64,000 nt of DNA from Venturia oleaginea (GCA_013176395.1 JABMLP010000035.1:1-64000), one strand, 5' to 3'. Counted from the stretch's first letter, positions 31,845 through 44,490 are shown. Notes: a model not told the origin generated them from the sequence alone. A program made the numbers and translations.

Positions 31845-32069
31845 GACCTTTCACTTTTAGCGTTGCGTCTCACAGCGGTGACAGCGCGAAACATTAATTT
31901 CGAAAAGAACCCTTGTACGCAAAGTCTCTATCACTATGTCGTAGATTTTAGAATAGGTAGAAGACTTAGAATTACGCAGGCGTACTAGAAGTTACTCAGC
32001 ATAGCGTTTTGAAAGTGATGTTCACGCTTCACGGCGCTTTGAGAGACCACTCACTAAAAGTGAAAGGTC
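31845..32069. repeat. Inverted repeat pair, 16-bp perfect core
   Basis: GACCTTTCACTTTTAG at 31845-31860 and its complement at 32054-32069; weaker pairing continues inward (GTCTCACAGCG against GTCTCTCAAAGCG). About 225 bases overall, MITE-like, with no coding content. Confidence 0.75.
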
Positions 32070-32110
32070 ATTACCGACAGCACGATACTACCGTCCAATC
32101 TCGAGACATC

Positions 32111-32327
32111 TGATGAATGCTAAAAACGGGATGTATATTAGCCAATATAAGCTTGGGTGAAGACGCCGTGTGGAACCGAGCGTTTCTCGCGCTTCATCAT
32201 ATCTTTATAAGCCTCGTAAATAGCGATTCCACCCCCCACCTCAAAATCTACTAGATATTACCTTAGTTATCGGTTGAGAAAAGTAGTTCAGTGGCTTCAT
32301 TGTACATCCCGTCTTTAGCATTCATCG
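32111..32327. repeat. Inverted repeat pair, 24-25 bp arms
   Basis: GATGAATGCTAAAAACGGGA near 32112 pairs with TCCCGTCTTTAGCATTCATC near 32307 with one mismatch inside, extending to ATGTA/TACAT. The arms bracket about 165 bases. It lies 42 bases from the previous pair. Confidence 0.8.
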
Positions 32328-33017
32328 AGATTTGACGCTAATTGTCCTCTCCATGTCGCGAATAGTCCCTTTTCTGGATGCGCGGACGTAAATTTCCATG
32401 CTCCATCGAGGATTCTAAAACTAGATGGGCTGTTCATGGGCTGTGCAGGCGGAGAATCCCGCAAGTATTCGTGGCTGGTGCATCAACGTGTCATCTTTCT
32501 AATTCACTTACGTAGTGGAAATTTTTCTTGCCCGTAATTCTGATCCACGCCCCCACCAGCTTAGATACAGTATTATTTGATGGATAGGAATCGGCCTACG
32601 ACAAAAGTTAGCTTTCTTTTCTATGGTCGTATGATAAGATAAAATGATGACTTGAGAAGTACAAAAATAAAGTGAAAGTGATTCTTTCCCTGCTTCCGTG
32701 ATTGATTGAGTGATGGACGAGTGGCGAGCTCAACCTTTTGTGCTCTTCACTTTGAGGATTTCAGTTGAAGCCCTCGGCTTTTGGACCGGCGATAGATACC
32801 GCCAATCCAACTGCTGGGTAATTGGGACCGAAGTGGAGCCGTATCGTTATTGACTAGATGGTTTTGCGGGCGTGTTTAAGTGCGATATTTAACTTGAAAC
32901 ATATCTGTGAGTGTATGAAAGATTCGCATCCCGTTCTAGTATCCCCGTCTGCTGCATGCTGATCGATTTTTGCCTTAAAATTGTGTAACTTCGCAACACT
33001 GGCCGTTGTTACTCACA
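32328..33017. other. Upstream region of the prolyl hydroxylase gene
   Basis: AT-rich, no gene seen; presumably holds the promoter of the gene at 33018. Confidence 0.4.
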
Positions 33018-33877
33018 ATGGGGATAGAACGAAGAGGAAACGTTGCTCTCTTCCTGACCTCCTCATGTCTAATCGGAATATTAGCATGGTTGGCTGGCGT
33101 CAGGAACGAGAGGCTGCTGAGCGCGTTTTCTGCTCCAGTCATGAACATAACCACGATCTATGAGAATCAGTGCCCGAATCCGACGTACTCTGTTCAGATA
33201 TTCTCGTTAAATCCACTGATCGTGTATATACGCGATTTCATCTCTGCGCCAGAGAGAGAGCATCTGAAAAACATAGCGTAAGCACTCCAAATCTTCATGA
33301 ATAGAAATGACAGAACTAACCAGATGGCAGAGCACCACTTTTCAGCCAGTCGACACTCTCAAATGCCTCCTCTCCCGAAGTTGTGGACAATTCCTCACGA
33401 TCTTCCTCGTCAGCGGAGTTGCCTACAGATGATCCAGTGGTTCTCTGCATAGCGCGTAGGGCGGCGGCCTTTCAGGGCCATGTTCCACTTTCACGTATGG
33501 AGTCCCTTCAACTGGTTCGATACAGGCCGGGACAGCAATATAAGTTCCACAACGATTGGGACGATGGAAGCGAACCAGGTCGCATGAGACTCACTACTTT
33601 TTTCGTCTATGTTGGATGCGAAGACTGTACAGGGGGGAGCACCAGTTTCTACTATCCTAAGCTCCAGGGCTTGAGTAAAAAGTGGTGCGATGTCATTGAC
33701 TGCGAAGGAGGTGGTCGAGGCGTGAATTTCTTGCCGATCGAGGGAAACGGAGTGTTCTGGGAGAATCTGGACGAAGAGGGCCTGGGCAGAGAGGAGGTTC
33801 TACATTCTGGAGCACCGCTGTTGGAAGGATTGAAATATGGTTTGAATATTTGGACACGGCAGAAGACGCAGAATTAA
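33018..33877 (+). CDS. Prolyl 4-hydroxylase-like 2OG-Fe(II) dioxygenase
   Basis: A non-haem iron, 2-oxoglutarate dioxygenase of the P4Hc group; substrate unknown. Exons 33018-33277 and 33331-33877 flank a 53-nt intron (branch CTAAC, acceptor TGGCAG) and join to 268 residues. The N-terminus has a hydrophobic segment (VALFLTSSCLIGILAWLAGV), so it is likely a signal-anchored ER protein. The catalytic part shows LVRYRPGQQYKFHNDWDD with the iron ligands H and D, TTFFVYV, and the distal ligand and 2OG lysine in LHSGAPLLEGLKYGLNIW. The acceptor at 33330 is chosen because the nearer AG at 33323 breaks the frame. It looks intact. Confidence 0.85.
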
Positions 33878-36800
33878 AGCATGTCCGTCTGAGCATTCGT
33901 CCCGACCCCACATACCGTTATGCATTCGTCCCCACATACCAAAGCTTTGGATTCCTCGGCATCCAAATTTGTCATTGGTCATATTTTTTTCGAATACGTG
34001 CTAGCAGGGAACATGGACTTATTGGCTCTGTCGTGCGTGGAAGCCATGTTTAGGAGAAACAAGAAAACTTTATGTCAATATGTATCCAGTCTCGCGGAAT
34101 CAAATAGCTGTAACAGACATGCCGTATTATGATCTGCTTTTTGAGCAGTAGTGCATTGTAGCTAACGATAGGTTTGAGGTTCATGTGGGGCTGTGGAACG
34201 GGTTCTCGTAAGAAAGAGGTTGATTGCGAGAACGACAATTTCTCTTGTTTCGGTGGTCAGTATTCGGAAATTACAAACAGGTTTTGACTTACTAGGAGTT
34301 ACCCAGCGAAATCTTGGTGTTTCTGCTGCATAATAGGCAAGCTATGGTAATAGAGGCTGAGAGGGTGGATATGCGCGGCTAGGCGGGTAAGGAGCGTCTA
34401 AAATGCAATACACTAATCAAGACGGTTCGAGCTCACTTTTACCACTCCGTTCTTTTCCTACCACCATAATAGACTCATTTTGTAACGTCACGGCCGTAAG
34501 AAAAAATTGTAATCTCTCGCAATCTAGTTGGCTAGTTACCCAGCCTATCTAGAAGTCTTATAGATTACTCTCGTAGTTAGTAGGTCTTCTCCTCTTTTCT
34601 CTCTACTAAAAAAACCCCACACAGCATATCTTATGTATTTGGAGATCTCGAGGTAAGAATAGTAGAGTATGATCTAATAGTTCCAGCCGTGAAGTTAGAA
34701 TAGGCCTGGGGAGAGCCTATACGGACAATAGAAGATGAGTTCGTAGGAATAGGCGGCTGCTTTGTGTTTGACTCAAAAAGCAATTTATAACTGTCGTGAA
34801 GTTCTCAAAATGAGTCTAGTTCAACAAAAGTTGTTCTTCAGAATCCTGCACGATCGATGTAGCGGTAAACAAAACTGCCAGCTATTCATCTTAAATATAT
34901 CTCTATCACGGCTGAAAACTAAGCAGTGATATCGAAATGCATCGGTGGACCCTCCATAAATATTGACTGAAAGTCGAGCAACATCTACCTTTTAAGATAA
35001 CTATGAATCTTCACAAGGCCGAGGTCGAAAGCTCGTGTTCAACAAGCATTGCCTAAAGATACCAAGAGGGACATGCTCGGAGATACCCAACATCGTCGAT
35101 CGGGCCACTAGTAAGATACCGAAGCCGGTAATATGACCTTACGGCAAGGTTCCAAATCCAAACATTGAGGAGGATGTTGAGAACGTGGAGCGTACTTCTG
35201 GTCCTGAGTGTGGCGGTGTAGGTCATTACACGCGAACTTGCCGAACGAAATGGGGATTCTCTGGTTACGAGAGAGGCCATCGGAAGGGCATATTCGAAAA
35301 TTTGAGGGTAGACTCTGAAGAAAGGATCGCTGGACATAGAGTCAGCGATCAAAGTTGGGAAACAAGTCGAGGTGGAACATTGCGAAGTTTTGATTTTTTC
35401 CATGTTCTACTCACGCGTCGTATTGCCATATAACTCGTGGCAGATGGGGTCATGATTCTTCATGTCGGTGGGCCAACTCGCCTTGCAGTGCTACTCGTTA
35501 CTATGTTTCTGAAGCTTCCAGACTCTGAAGGTGTAGTGACCTCTGTGTCTGCGAATGCAGGAACAACTCCTTACTTTGGCGCCCTGTATGTTCTCTCCTC
35601 GATCTTTCCTCTCGTGGATTGGCTGTTCAAGTCTGGAAGAGCGTATCTTCCTCACGCAAGTACTCGCCTATGTCCGCCTGCCTGAACACCGTCACACTTG
35701 TGGGGTCCATTCTCCTTGCTTCTGTTGTTGACTTTGCTGTGACTCCGAATCCCTAAAACTCAGTTAGACTTCCCATACGTGTTTCCCAGCCGCGAGAATC
35801 AACATACTAAAGGCGTGTCGTTCATGCTCAGAACAACGACTCCCTGATGCTCTGGACAATCCTCACTCCACCTCCCGACGTGAGCTTTGACTACGTTGCC
35901 TGCGTATATTAGATGATGAATAAGGAATGGACGGTTCGACCTCTTACCTCCATAGAGGAATGGCATCTCTCCGTTTGGTTTTATCCAAACCGATAGGCTA
36001 GTTAGAATGCGTAACGATGACAAGGAGAGCTCAGAAATACCTTATACCTAGCCAAAGGGGCTATGTGGTCAAGCACCGTGATATGAAGCCTACACTTCCC
36101 CGTCTATTAAATGTCAGCAGTGTTATTACGATACGTAAGTACGCCAACTTGCTTTCGTGAATTTGCCAAAACACGATCCCAAGCAAAGAAGATTGTCTCT
36201 CGCAACACTAAGAGGTATCAGTACACAAGCTTCTAAAAAGTGACCGCTTGGACAGTAGATGGTTATCACTCACGAAGTTGCCAGATTCGCTATGGACTCC
36301 CGAACATAGTAGATTCTTGATCCTGGACCTTTTAGCACTACAGAAAGGCACATCTCACTCTAGGGGCACAAACCTTGGACTCTGAAGACACTTCGCTCTC
36401 CTGCCACGCCGGCAATCATGGGAGGGTCTGAAGCGCTTGTTAGTTAAGGAAGAGAAATAGACTAGTACGTAATTGAACGCACCTATGAGCTGCTTGAGGG
36501 AGGCTCCGGTGAAAAAGGCTAGTTTTTCGAAAAGCGTTTTCGTCTCCTATCATAATTGTTATCAAGGATAAGACATTACGAATAAAGAGCCACAAACCGT
36601 TTCTGTCAGAGGTCTCATATTGAGTCGGAGAGGTCCTTTAGACCTGTTATCGAAGAATAGAGATGTGATAACCTCGCTGGCGCAGAAGGGAAGTGTTCAG
36701 TGAGGATCGCGCGTCGCCCCGAGTAGTTGTAACTCGAGTGTTAGTTTTTTGAAGGATTGGGGAGTGAATTCCCGCGAGCCCTGGAGCTTTTAGAAGGGTA

Positions 36801-36977
36801 TACGATTGGGTTGGTGTTGGTAATACTTTGTGGATTCGAATAGGTAGCGCGTCGATATGGAGAAAACTTTAAAGTGGGCTCAGGGTCTGCCAAGATTTAT
36901 ACGGATTTCATGATTTTTTCTCCGCATACCAGCAACTCCGTCCAACCAGATACCCACCAAATCACCAATTCTTCAGC
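33878..36977. other. Gene-poor 3-kb stretch
   Basis: No gene recognised. Short ORFs (35053-35403 minus, 35185-35433 and 35437-35685 plus) have no family I can name; the last has a hydrophobic stretch. The final 200 bases should hold the noc3 promoter. Confidence 0.45.
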
Positions 36978-38975
36978 ATGTCGAGATATCCCCTTCCAAA
37001 GAGGCGGAAGCTATCACCTCCCGATTCCGAGGACGAAGCCAGCAACAACAAACAAGGACAGCCCGAGAAAAGATGGGATAACGAGCAAGAATATGAGCAG
37101 CAGATACGCAAAATCAAGGCGGCCGTCACTGGAAGACTCCCGATCAAGACCTCAGAAGGATGGATTGCCCAAGAAGCGCCGTTGGTCGAGGCCACAAAGT
37201 ATGCTTCTGCTGCTGGTGGAGATAAAGACGAGAACATGGATGAGGAAGAGAAGGAAGCGGAGCCAAAGAAGTCTACACGCGAACAAATTCTCGAAGCAAA
37301 GGAAGAGATGGCAAGATTGGCTGGGCTGATCAATGAGGATCCCGAAGAGCACATGGCCTCCCTTCGGTCTCTTACACAATTCGCGGCGTCGAAAAACGTT
37401 ATAATCAAAAAGTTGGCATTGGCAACACAATGCGCAGTATACAAAGATATCATTCCAGGATACAGGATACGGCCGGCGGCCGAAGATGAGATGCAACAAA
37501 AGTTGTCGAGGGAGGTCAAGAAGTTGAGGAATTACGAGCAGGCTCTTGTGGGCGGATATCAGTCATACGTCCGCGAGTTGGAGAAGTGTGCCAAAGGCTC
37601 AAAAGATCAGACGTGGACGGATGCGTCAGGATTGGCATCTGTCGCATTGTCGTGTGCTGGCCAATTATTGTTGGCTGTTCCTCATTTCAATTTCCGGGGC
37701 GACCTTGTTAAGATTCTGATCACGAAATTGAGCACGAAGAGGATAGATGAGGACTACAAGAAATGCCTGCTGTTGTTGGAGGATTTGTTCAGGAAAGACG
37801 ACGATGGGCATCCTTCCCTGGACGCCGTCACACAATTGACAAGGATGATCAAGGCAAAGAACTTCAATGTGCACGAGAGTGTACTGAACACATTTTTGCA
37901 TCTCCGACTACTCACAGAGTTCACCTCTAAAGGATCGCATCATGGTATTGACAAGCACCGAGCCGAAGAACAACCAGATTTGAAGCTTAAGAAGAAGAAC
38001 CGCGAGTTTCTTACAAAGAAACAACGCAAGGAGCGAAAAGAACGGAAGGTCGTCGAGAAGGAGCTGAAGGAGGCCGATGCGGTTGTAAGTCACGAGGAAC
38101 GAGACCAGATGCAGTCAGAAATGCTGAAAATGGTCTTCATCACGTATTTTAGGATCTTGCAAGCGAAGCCACCTCACCTGATGGGTGCTGTACTCGAAGG
38201 TTTTGCACGGTATGCTGATCGCATCAACCAGGAGTTTTTCGGCGACATCTTGGAAGCTCTGAAAGACCTCATTAGGGAGACTGAAGCAAATCTCAATGAC
38301 GATGGAGAAGAGGAGGAAGAGGAGGAAGAGGAGGAGCAGGATAGCACGCGAAATGTTACTCGCGAGGCTTTACTATGTGTGGTCACCGCTTTCGCTCTTC
38401 TCCAAGGTCAGGATGCTGCCAAATCTGCTGGCACACTTCATCTTGATCTCAGTTTCTTCATCACACATCTCTATCGGACTTTATATTCCGTGGCTCTCAA
38501 TTGCGACATCGAACTTGGTCCAAAATCAATGCATCTGCCGGATCCAAACGGAGACCACGACAATCCAGCCATAATGAAAAACAAGGTCAATGCACAAACC
38601 ACGACTGTCCTCCTCATCCGATGCCTATCATCAGTGTTGCTACCGCCGCTTGCCGTTCGCGCAGTTCCACCACTCCGTATCGCTGCATTCACGAAACAAT
38701 TGCTAACAGCATCTCTCCAACTACCGCAAAAATCCTGCCAAGCAATGTTGAGTCTGCTAGCAGCGACAACAAAGACGCACGGTCGAAAAGTTGCAGGCCT
38801 GTGGAACACGGAGGAACGTCGCGGAGATGGAATGTTCGATGCTCTGAGAGGTGAAGTCGAAGGTAGCAATCCATTTGCAAGTACTGCCTGGGAAGGCGAG
38901 CTTTTGAGACTGCATTGGTGTCCCAAGGTTCGAGAATCGGTCACTTTGATAGAGAAGAGTGTTCTGGAAGTTTAA
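36978..38975 (+). CDS. noc3: Nucleolar complex protein Noc3
   Basis: Noc3 pairs with Noc2 to move pre-60S ribosomal particles from nucleolus to nucleoplasm and has been linked to replication licensing in yeast. Single exon of 665 residues from ATG 36978 (MSRYPLPKRRKLSPP). A basic, nuclear-signal-like N-terminus is followed by the NOC3p domain (EDPEEHMASLRSLTQFA, LATQCAVYKDIIPGYRIRP, LREVKKLRNYEQALV-like block), a lysine-rich segment (REFLTKKQRKERKERK), a run of glutamates near residue 440-450 and the CBF/Mak21-type C-terminus (LRLHWCPKVRESVTLIEKS). Length and domain order fit the family. Confidence 0.94.
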   Translation: MSRYPLPKRRKLSPPDSEDEASNNKQGQPEKRWDNEQEYEQQIRKIKAAVTGRLPIKTSEGWIAQEAPLVEATKYASAAGGDKDENMDEEEKEAEPKKSTREQILEAKEEMARLAGLINEDPEEHMASLRSLTQFAASKNVIIKKLALATQCAVYKDIIPGYRIRPAAEDEMQQKLSREVKKLRNYEQALVGGYQSYVRELEKCAKGSKDQTWTDASGLASVALSCAGQLLLAVPHFNFRGDLVKILITKLSTKRIDEDYKKCLLLLEDLFRKDDDGHPSLDAVTQLTRMIKAKNFNVHESVLNTFLHLRLLTEFTSKGSHHGIDKHRAEEQPDLKLKKKNREFLTKKQRKERKERKVVEKELKEADAVVSHEERDQMQSEMLKMVFITYFRILQAKPPHLMGAVLEGFARYADRINQEFFGDILEALKDLIRETEANLNDDGEEEEEEEEEEQDSTRNVTREALLCVVTAFALLQGQDAAKSAGTLHLDLSFFITHLYRTLYSVALNCDIELGPKSMHLPDPNGDHDNPAIMKNKVNAQTTTVLLIRCLSSVLLPPLAVRAVPPLRIAAFTKQLLTASLQLPQKSCQAMLSLLAATTKTHGRKVAGLWNTEERRGDGMFDALRGEVEGSNPFASTAWEGELLRLHWCPKVRESVTLIEKSVLEV

Positions 38976-41900
38976 GACAGCAGAAAATAGCACCGTTTTC
39001 GGTTACTCGAACAATGGTATCCAGACCGTTTTTGTGTGTGATTTTTCATGATTTACGCTCGCAGAACTCGATAGCCATTTCTCTCTGTGTTACACTTTCT
39101 CGGATTCACTTTCTTCATCAACGACTCTATGTAGACTGCCTACAAGTATGTTAATTGCATCGCCTATCAATTTCAGAGACTCCTGCTCCCCCGTCGAGTC
39201 CCCAGACATCAGAAGCCGCGACTCTGCAGGCTCCTTCGCATCCCTATAGAACTACACACCAAGGGACGTATACGGGATCTGATTTCAATCAGGACGCTTA
39301 CGGGGCGTATCCGTCCCCTTTTGCTAGTATAGGCGCCGGTGGAAATGCAGGAGGATTGAGTTTTGGTCCTCCGGGTATTAGATCTGGAGGGAATACTGGA
39401 CCACCGAGTGGAGGATCACCATATATTGGACCTATACTATTGATGTTCGACAACCCGAACCACCGAGCCTTGGGTCATCGCGTGCCCATCCAATTTGTGT
39501 GTTGAGTGATTACCATAGAGGCTCCAATACATCACGCACCACTCCAGCTGCTTGTCCTTGTCCTATAGCGGAAACTTCAACGCATTCACCTATGCTGCTT
39601 CGAGCTCCTTGGAATATACTAGTGACCGGTCCTTCTGCACCTACAAATGGCGGGGCTCCCGATGCTACTTCGACTCTCCCTTCTCGTGCGGGACTTACTT
39701 ATAGGTCAGCGGCAGCTGGTTCTCAACTTGAGGATAACCCATAAGGCATTTCAGCTGGGTCCTCAACAACGACAACAACTTCTTCTACAGAATCACAATC
39801 CATACCAATGGTACTAGTGGCACCAATAGCACCAGTACAACCCGTATTAACACCCAGTCCAGCAGCCTAAACGGGAGATGAGAGAGAGGCTTTAGGGAGG
39901 GGGTTTTTGGGGGGTTGGGATGTGCTGAGGAGAGGTGGTGAGGTAGTTGATGAAAGGCGATCTAGTCCCGCGCCTAGAGAGGAGAGGGATAGTGATGATG
40001 GAGAGGAAGAATTATGGGCTTGATGATTAGATTGGAAAAGGTTGGAACCAGGAAGGCTTTGGCGGGGAGTGTGATTTTTGAAGGGAAGTTTCCCCTAATT
40101 GTTCCGGGTACGGCAGGATAATGTACAGAATGGAAACTAAAAATAAACGACAGTGCCCCGATACCAGACTTGAAGCATTCATGACCATTACAATGCGTGG
40201 ATTGAGAATAGTATTACATGCTCCTAAGTATTGTGGGGTACAATTATATTGAACCAAACTTCCCACGTTCTACAGAAATATGAGATCTGGAAAAATAACC
40301 TGAATTGTGGTTTGCAAGGATGGATGCATCTGCATTCCCGTTTGTGATCAACTATTCCTTATTGCTTGTATTGTAGAATAGCCTATATAACCTGATTGAA
40401 CTGCCCATATGGCAGGGACATGGTATCTGAAGTTGGAACAACACCAAATGTGAGAGGTAAACTGAGGTAAGATATCGATTCAATGAGTGACTGCATGCCC
40501 TCAAACCGAGTGGAAAATGAGGGCTATATATACACTATTGAAAGTACTGAAATAGGTTCTGATGGCTCGGTCGGTCTTGAGGCCGCCGGAGATATCACCA
40601 TATTGCACCATATTACACCATATTGCAACACATGGAACTCTATATTTACTCAATCTATTGACTCTGTAATCTACTCGATCTCACACCTCTATGATCTGTC
40701 TGGCCTTTATTAGTAGCCAAGAAATGGTTATTATAAATAATCAGAAGTGTGGGTGGAGTCAAGTACTGAATCGTGAATTGCTGGCACTGAAGTGCAGTTG
40801 AGGACGGCGAGGTGGACGCAGTCTGAGGTCTGGGCGTAGAACTATTCACGGGTCTAGACCACATATCCTCCCGCCTCACTCGGCTGCAAGAGAAAAGAGA
40901 TAAATGCAGCCGACTGCAATCTATCTCGAGATTGCTTTGACATTGTCTTTATCAAAGATATAATGCAGAACCTCTGACTCTCAATTCTCAGGTCGTCAAC
41001 CTTATCTTCGTTCCCACCCTGCATCGCTTCCTATAGAGGGGACATGTACCAGCGGTAATGCTCAAGGGGAGCTGACATTAGCAGCTATGTTTGCCTTCAG
41101 AGGCTATCATAGCAGAGGTCTCCTACTGAGGAGTATCGAGATCTCAATAATCCGGCCATCCTGCTTTGCTCCCTCTCCGCGACCACGAGACAGACCGCGG
41201 CTACAGCCACCCACCCTTGAAGTTCGGTCGCGCAAGTAGCGACGGGAGGTTCACTCCATGGAAGGTATCTAAATCGAGCAAACAGCAAGGTCGACACAGC
41301 GTGTTATTATTTCCAAAAGATGGAGACATTTACCAACGCTTATAGGTTTACGTGAGGTTCGAAAGAATCATTCGCCGCCCGGTAGCTTCTGTGTCGATAC
41401 AGCTCGATGAGTGTAGGTGGTCTGCCATTTCGTTTCTATATGTCGTCAGTTGCTAATCTCAGCAAGACTTGGTTCGGCGCTGAATTAGTTCATAATCCAA
41501 TCCTCCCTTCGATTAAGTCTCGTTGATTGCGGAAAGACCAGTCGACAGACAATGTATCCTTGGAGGTCAAGCTTTCGACTGGGCTGATGTTATTGTACTG
41601 ATAATCTGGGCAGGACTCTGTGTAAGTACTTTCAAACAAGTTATTTATTCGAGCGAAACTAAAGCCTTGCTGCTACACTATTACAAGCACTCTAACACTA
41701 CAACACCTAGCGACTGCCGCACCCAAGTATATATAGGGGCCCTCTTGCACAAAGTTCCCTCCGCAAAAATCACCAGCCTCTATCGCAGAAACGGCAATAG
41801 AATACATTTCAACGCAACAGCTTCGCTCAAAGGAACGATGACGTTATGTCTCAATATTCCGACAACCTCTCGCTATTTCACGCGAAGCAAGCCTTTCTAC

Positions 41901-42056
41901 AATCTTCGCACGACCGGCACACATAAAAACCCATCCGAGAAGAGGAAATGCTCCAAATGTCAGATTCGAAGATGCAAGTCGTTTCACTGCACCAGCTTAA
42001 GGTACGTAACACTGCTCCTGGACCAAGTTATAGCCGCCGCTTTGGACATTTCGTTA
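38976..42056. other. Intergenic; possible Gly/Ser-rich relic and 10-bp repeats
   Basis: At 39155-40024 several frames on the plus strand give low-complexity Gly/Ser/Pro/Thr stretches (GGNAGGLSFGPPG) and end in a charged REERDSDDGEEELWA tail, like the end of a decayed gene; I cannot name it. At 40595-40630 a 10-bp unit ACCATATTGC repeats about three times. The rest holds nothing recognisable. Confidence 0.4.
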
Positions 42057-43085
42057 ATGAGTCAGAAGAGCTCCACAGCCGCGCCCAAGAAGATTGCAGC
42101 GGCCGCAACGATCGACTTCATCAAGCAGGATCTAAGCAAGAAGGGCCTCTCCGACTTGTCGGGCGAATTGCGGAATGCAATTTACCGACTCTCTCTCTTG
42201 AACCCAATCCCAATCGCTCTGGACGTGGAGATAAGCAACACTAGAATGTACTACGAAGACAGCAACGTCAAGGGGCGGTACAAGCCCCATCGCGACATCA
42301 CCACAGCCCTTCTTCGAACCTGCAAAGCCATCAATGTAGAGAGCATGTCAATCCTCCTCGGAGGGAGTACATTCGTGATCAACATGGATAGCTCATGGGT
42401 GGCCGACCCCCAGGTGCTCTTTCACCTTCCAACATTGCCTAACTTCGCGCTCATTCCCCGCGTTGTCATACGATTTCAACTACCATCCGCGGAGATTATG
42501 GTTCGCCCCGACAACATAGAGAGTCGACTCACTGCCCTCAACACGTCTTCAGACGCGTCGAGGATTTGCGTTTCTGTGCGATCGAAAGCCACGCGCGAGG
42601 AGGCAGGGCTGGCGCATTGATACACAAGCAATGGGCTGACCTCCTAGAAGGCGCCCTCAACATTGTCAGCACTGCCAAATCTTCCCAAGACATGCCTGTC
42701 CTTGTCAGCCATCGCGCGTTCGGCAGAGGCCGTTCGCGCGATGGTGGCCAAATCGACTTTGAACCCAGCCGCACCTGTCTTCTGCCCCAAATTCAAGCTG
42801 CCCGTGCGCCGAAAGGTGTCCATTCCACAATCTTCCATAGATTGGAGCACGTTCAGCCTAGTCACCGGTGGCCCGCATCCTGGGATGATGAAGAAGATCG
42901 TAACACCACCCTGCACTTGCTCTCGGGTTATCAGCCCCACTATAGAGCAGCTGAACAGTGGTGAGTGTCAATCTGACTCGTTTTCTGGTCGATCTTTCGC
43001 TAATCTAGCTGCAGGCATCAAGAAGTTCGCTCACGAATGCCACGACGACGACGAGAGGGTCCATTCGTTGACCGAATACCCTTGA
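42057..43085 (+). CDS. 2EXR-type protein with a PAM2 motif
   Basis: Proteins of this fungal group have an F-box-like 2EXR region and no known reaction. ATG 42057 (MSQKSSTAAPKK) leads to LSDLSGELRNAIYRLSLL, the LPxELRxxIY signature, and TALLRTCKAINVES. Proposed exons 42057-42569, 42648-42960 and 43015-43085 total 298 residues in one frame; the last intron has good borders, the first has a good branch/acceptor (CTGACCTCCTAG) but a weak GTTTCT donor, so a decayed stretch with two stops is the alternative. Exon 2 contains STLNPAAPVFCP (42753-42788), a full match to the PAM2 motif that binds the MLLE domain of poly(A)-binding protein. Confidence 0.55.
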
Positions 43086-43565
43086 GGCGGATGATATACA
43101 CTGGAAGATTGGAGGCGGGAAGAGTGGTAGTAACGTCCCAGAATGGAGGCGGCTAATTTTGAGGCGATAACGATGATCTTTCTCGCAAATTCCAGTTGAG
43201 ACGTTGAGAGGGTTCCGGAGTATGGTGTATATGAATTATTACGGAGCGGCGTTGTCACCCAAACCGAACAAAGAGAAGTTGTAGCTTTCCTTTCTTTTTT
43301 CTGGCACTGATAGAATTGGGTGCCCTCGTTACAGCTCATTTGGCAGGACTTTCAGAAATACAATATCGATCTGGAAATCATGATGCCATGCTGGAGTGAG
43401 TCTATTCGTGGTATGAGAGTGATATCTTGTTGTGGGTTTATGTTTGGCGGAGGTGAGTATGTGATCGTGCTCAGGGTGTTTTGTTGGCGTGGTTTACTCA
43501 GATCCAGTGTTTCTTCACCGAAACAACAATTCACCTTCAACCTGCAAAGAGCCTGTAATCGAAAG

Positions 43566-44490
43566 ATGGAAGAAAGCTCTACTTCCCCACCTCAGCGCTG
43601 TCTGAAACCTCGCGTCTACTATTGCGACGAGTTCATCCATTGCGGGCGCTGTGGTTGCAGTGGAACATTTTATGGTTCGGGAGAAAACAAACGTATTTGT
43701 CTCCCTTACTCACGACTCGCATGGAAAGATGCTGACTCTGGAATGGGCGGTAATGGTGTAAACATGTCCAAGCTCGACACCAAGCTGGAGTTTCGCAAAC
43801 TTCTTGACAATCACGCAGGCTCCTCCGATCTTGATGGCGAGATTAGAAACAAAATCTACAAATTCGCACTCGCCTCTGAGACTGCTGTCGACGTGGATAT
43901 CCGGGACAACACGCGCTTCAATCGCGGCGACAATCCGGTTTATGCCGTGTCTTCGCAGCTTCTTCGCATATGCAAACGACTTCACCATGAAACTCAGTAT
44001 TTGCTTGTCAGTGAGAATACAATCCGATACCAGTTGGATCATCTCGTTACATGCCAACATGAACGCGTCCAGATATCTACAACGTCAAATGATGGTTGGC
44101 CCTTCCTCGACACATCTCATCGCCTCACCTCTCCCGCCGATATTCTCTTCCGTGCGCAAGATCGTACTCTGCATAGTCAATGAGAAGGTCCAGAATCTCT
44201 TGTACAGGAACTTGCCGAGAACCTTAGGCGATCTGGACACGCTCAAGTATCCGATTGTCGAGGTGTATAATCCCACTTTAATTGATGGAGTGTCACGCGT
44301 ACTGCAAAGCATTCCAAAGGCCTGCACAGCCTCGTTTTTCATTCTTAAGCATGTTGTATCTATGGCGGAAAATGTCCACGTACGCATCTGGCGTCAGCTT
44401 CGGCCTGGGCCACGACCGACACCGTTCTGTACTTGTGACACAGGTCCTTTCATGATTCATCTAGGGATTGAAGAGCTCAAATCTAGTTAG
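43566..44490 (+). pseudogene. Second 2EXR-like protein, frameshifted
   Basis: From ATG 43566 (MEESSTSPPQRCLKPR) the frame holds a cysteine-rich start (CDEFIHCGRCGCSG) and DLDGEIRNKIYKFAL, the 2EXR-like signature, then SQLLRICKRLHHET. Protein-like sequence switches to the +1 frame between about 44050 and 44140 (SVRKIVLCIVNEKVQNLL to ELKSS at 44490). I find no intron with sound borders that does this, so I call a frameshift. It is a likely paralogue of the gene at 42057 but lacks PAM2. Confidence 0.5.

Noticed and set aside
41523..42056. Extending the 2EXR/PAM2 gene upstream through the open frame from 41523
   Set aside because: The upstream sequence is not protein-like and the ATG at 42057 directly precedes the conserved region.
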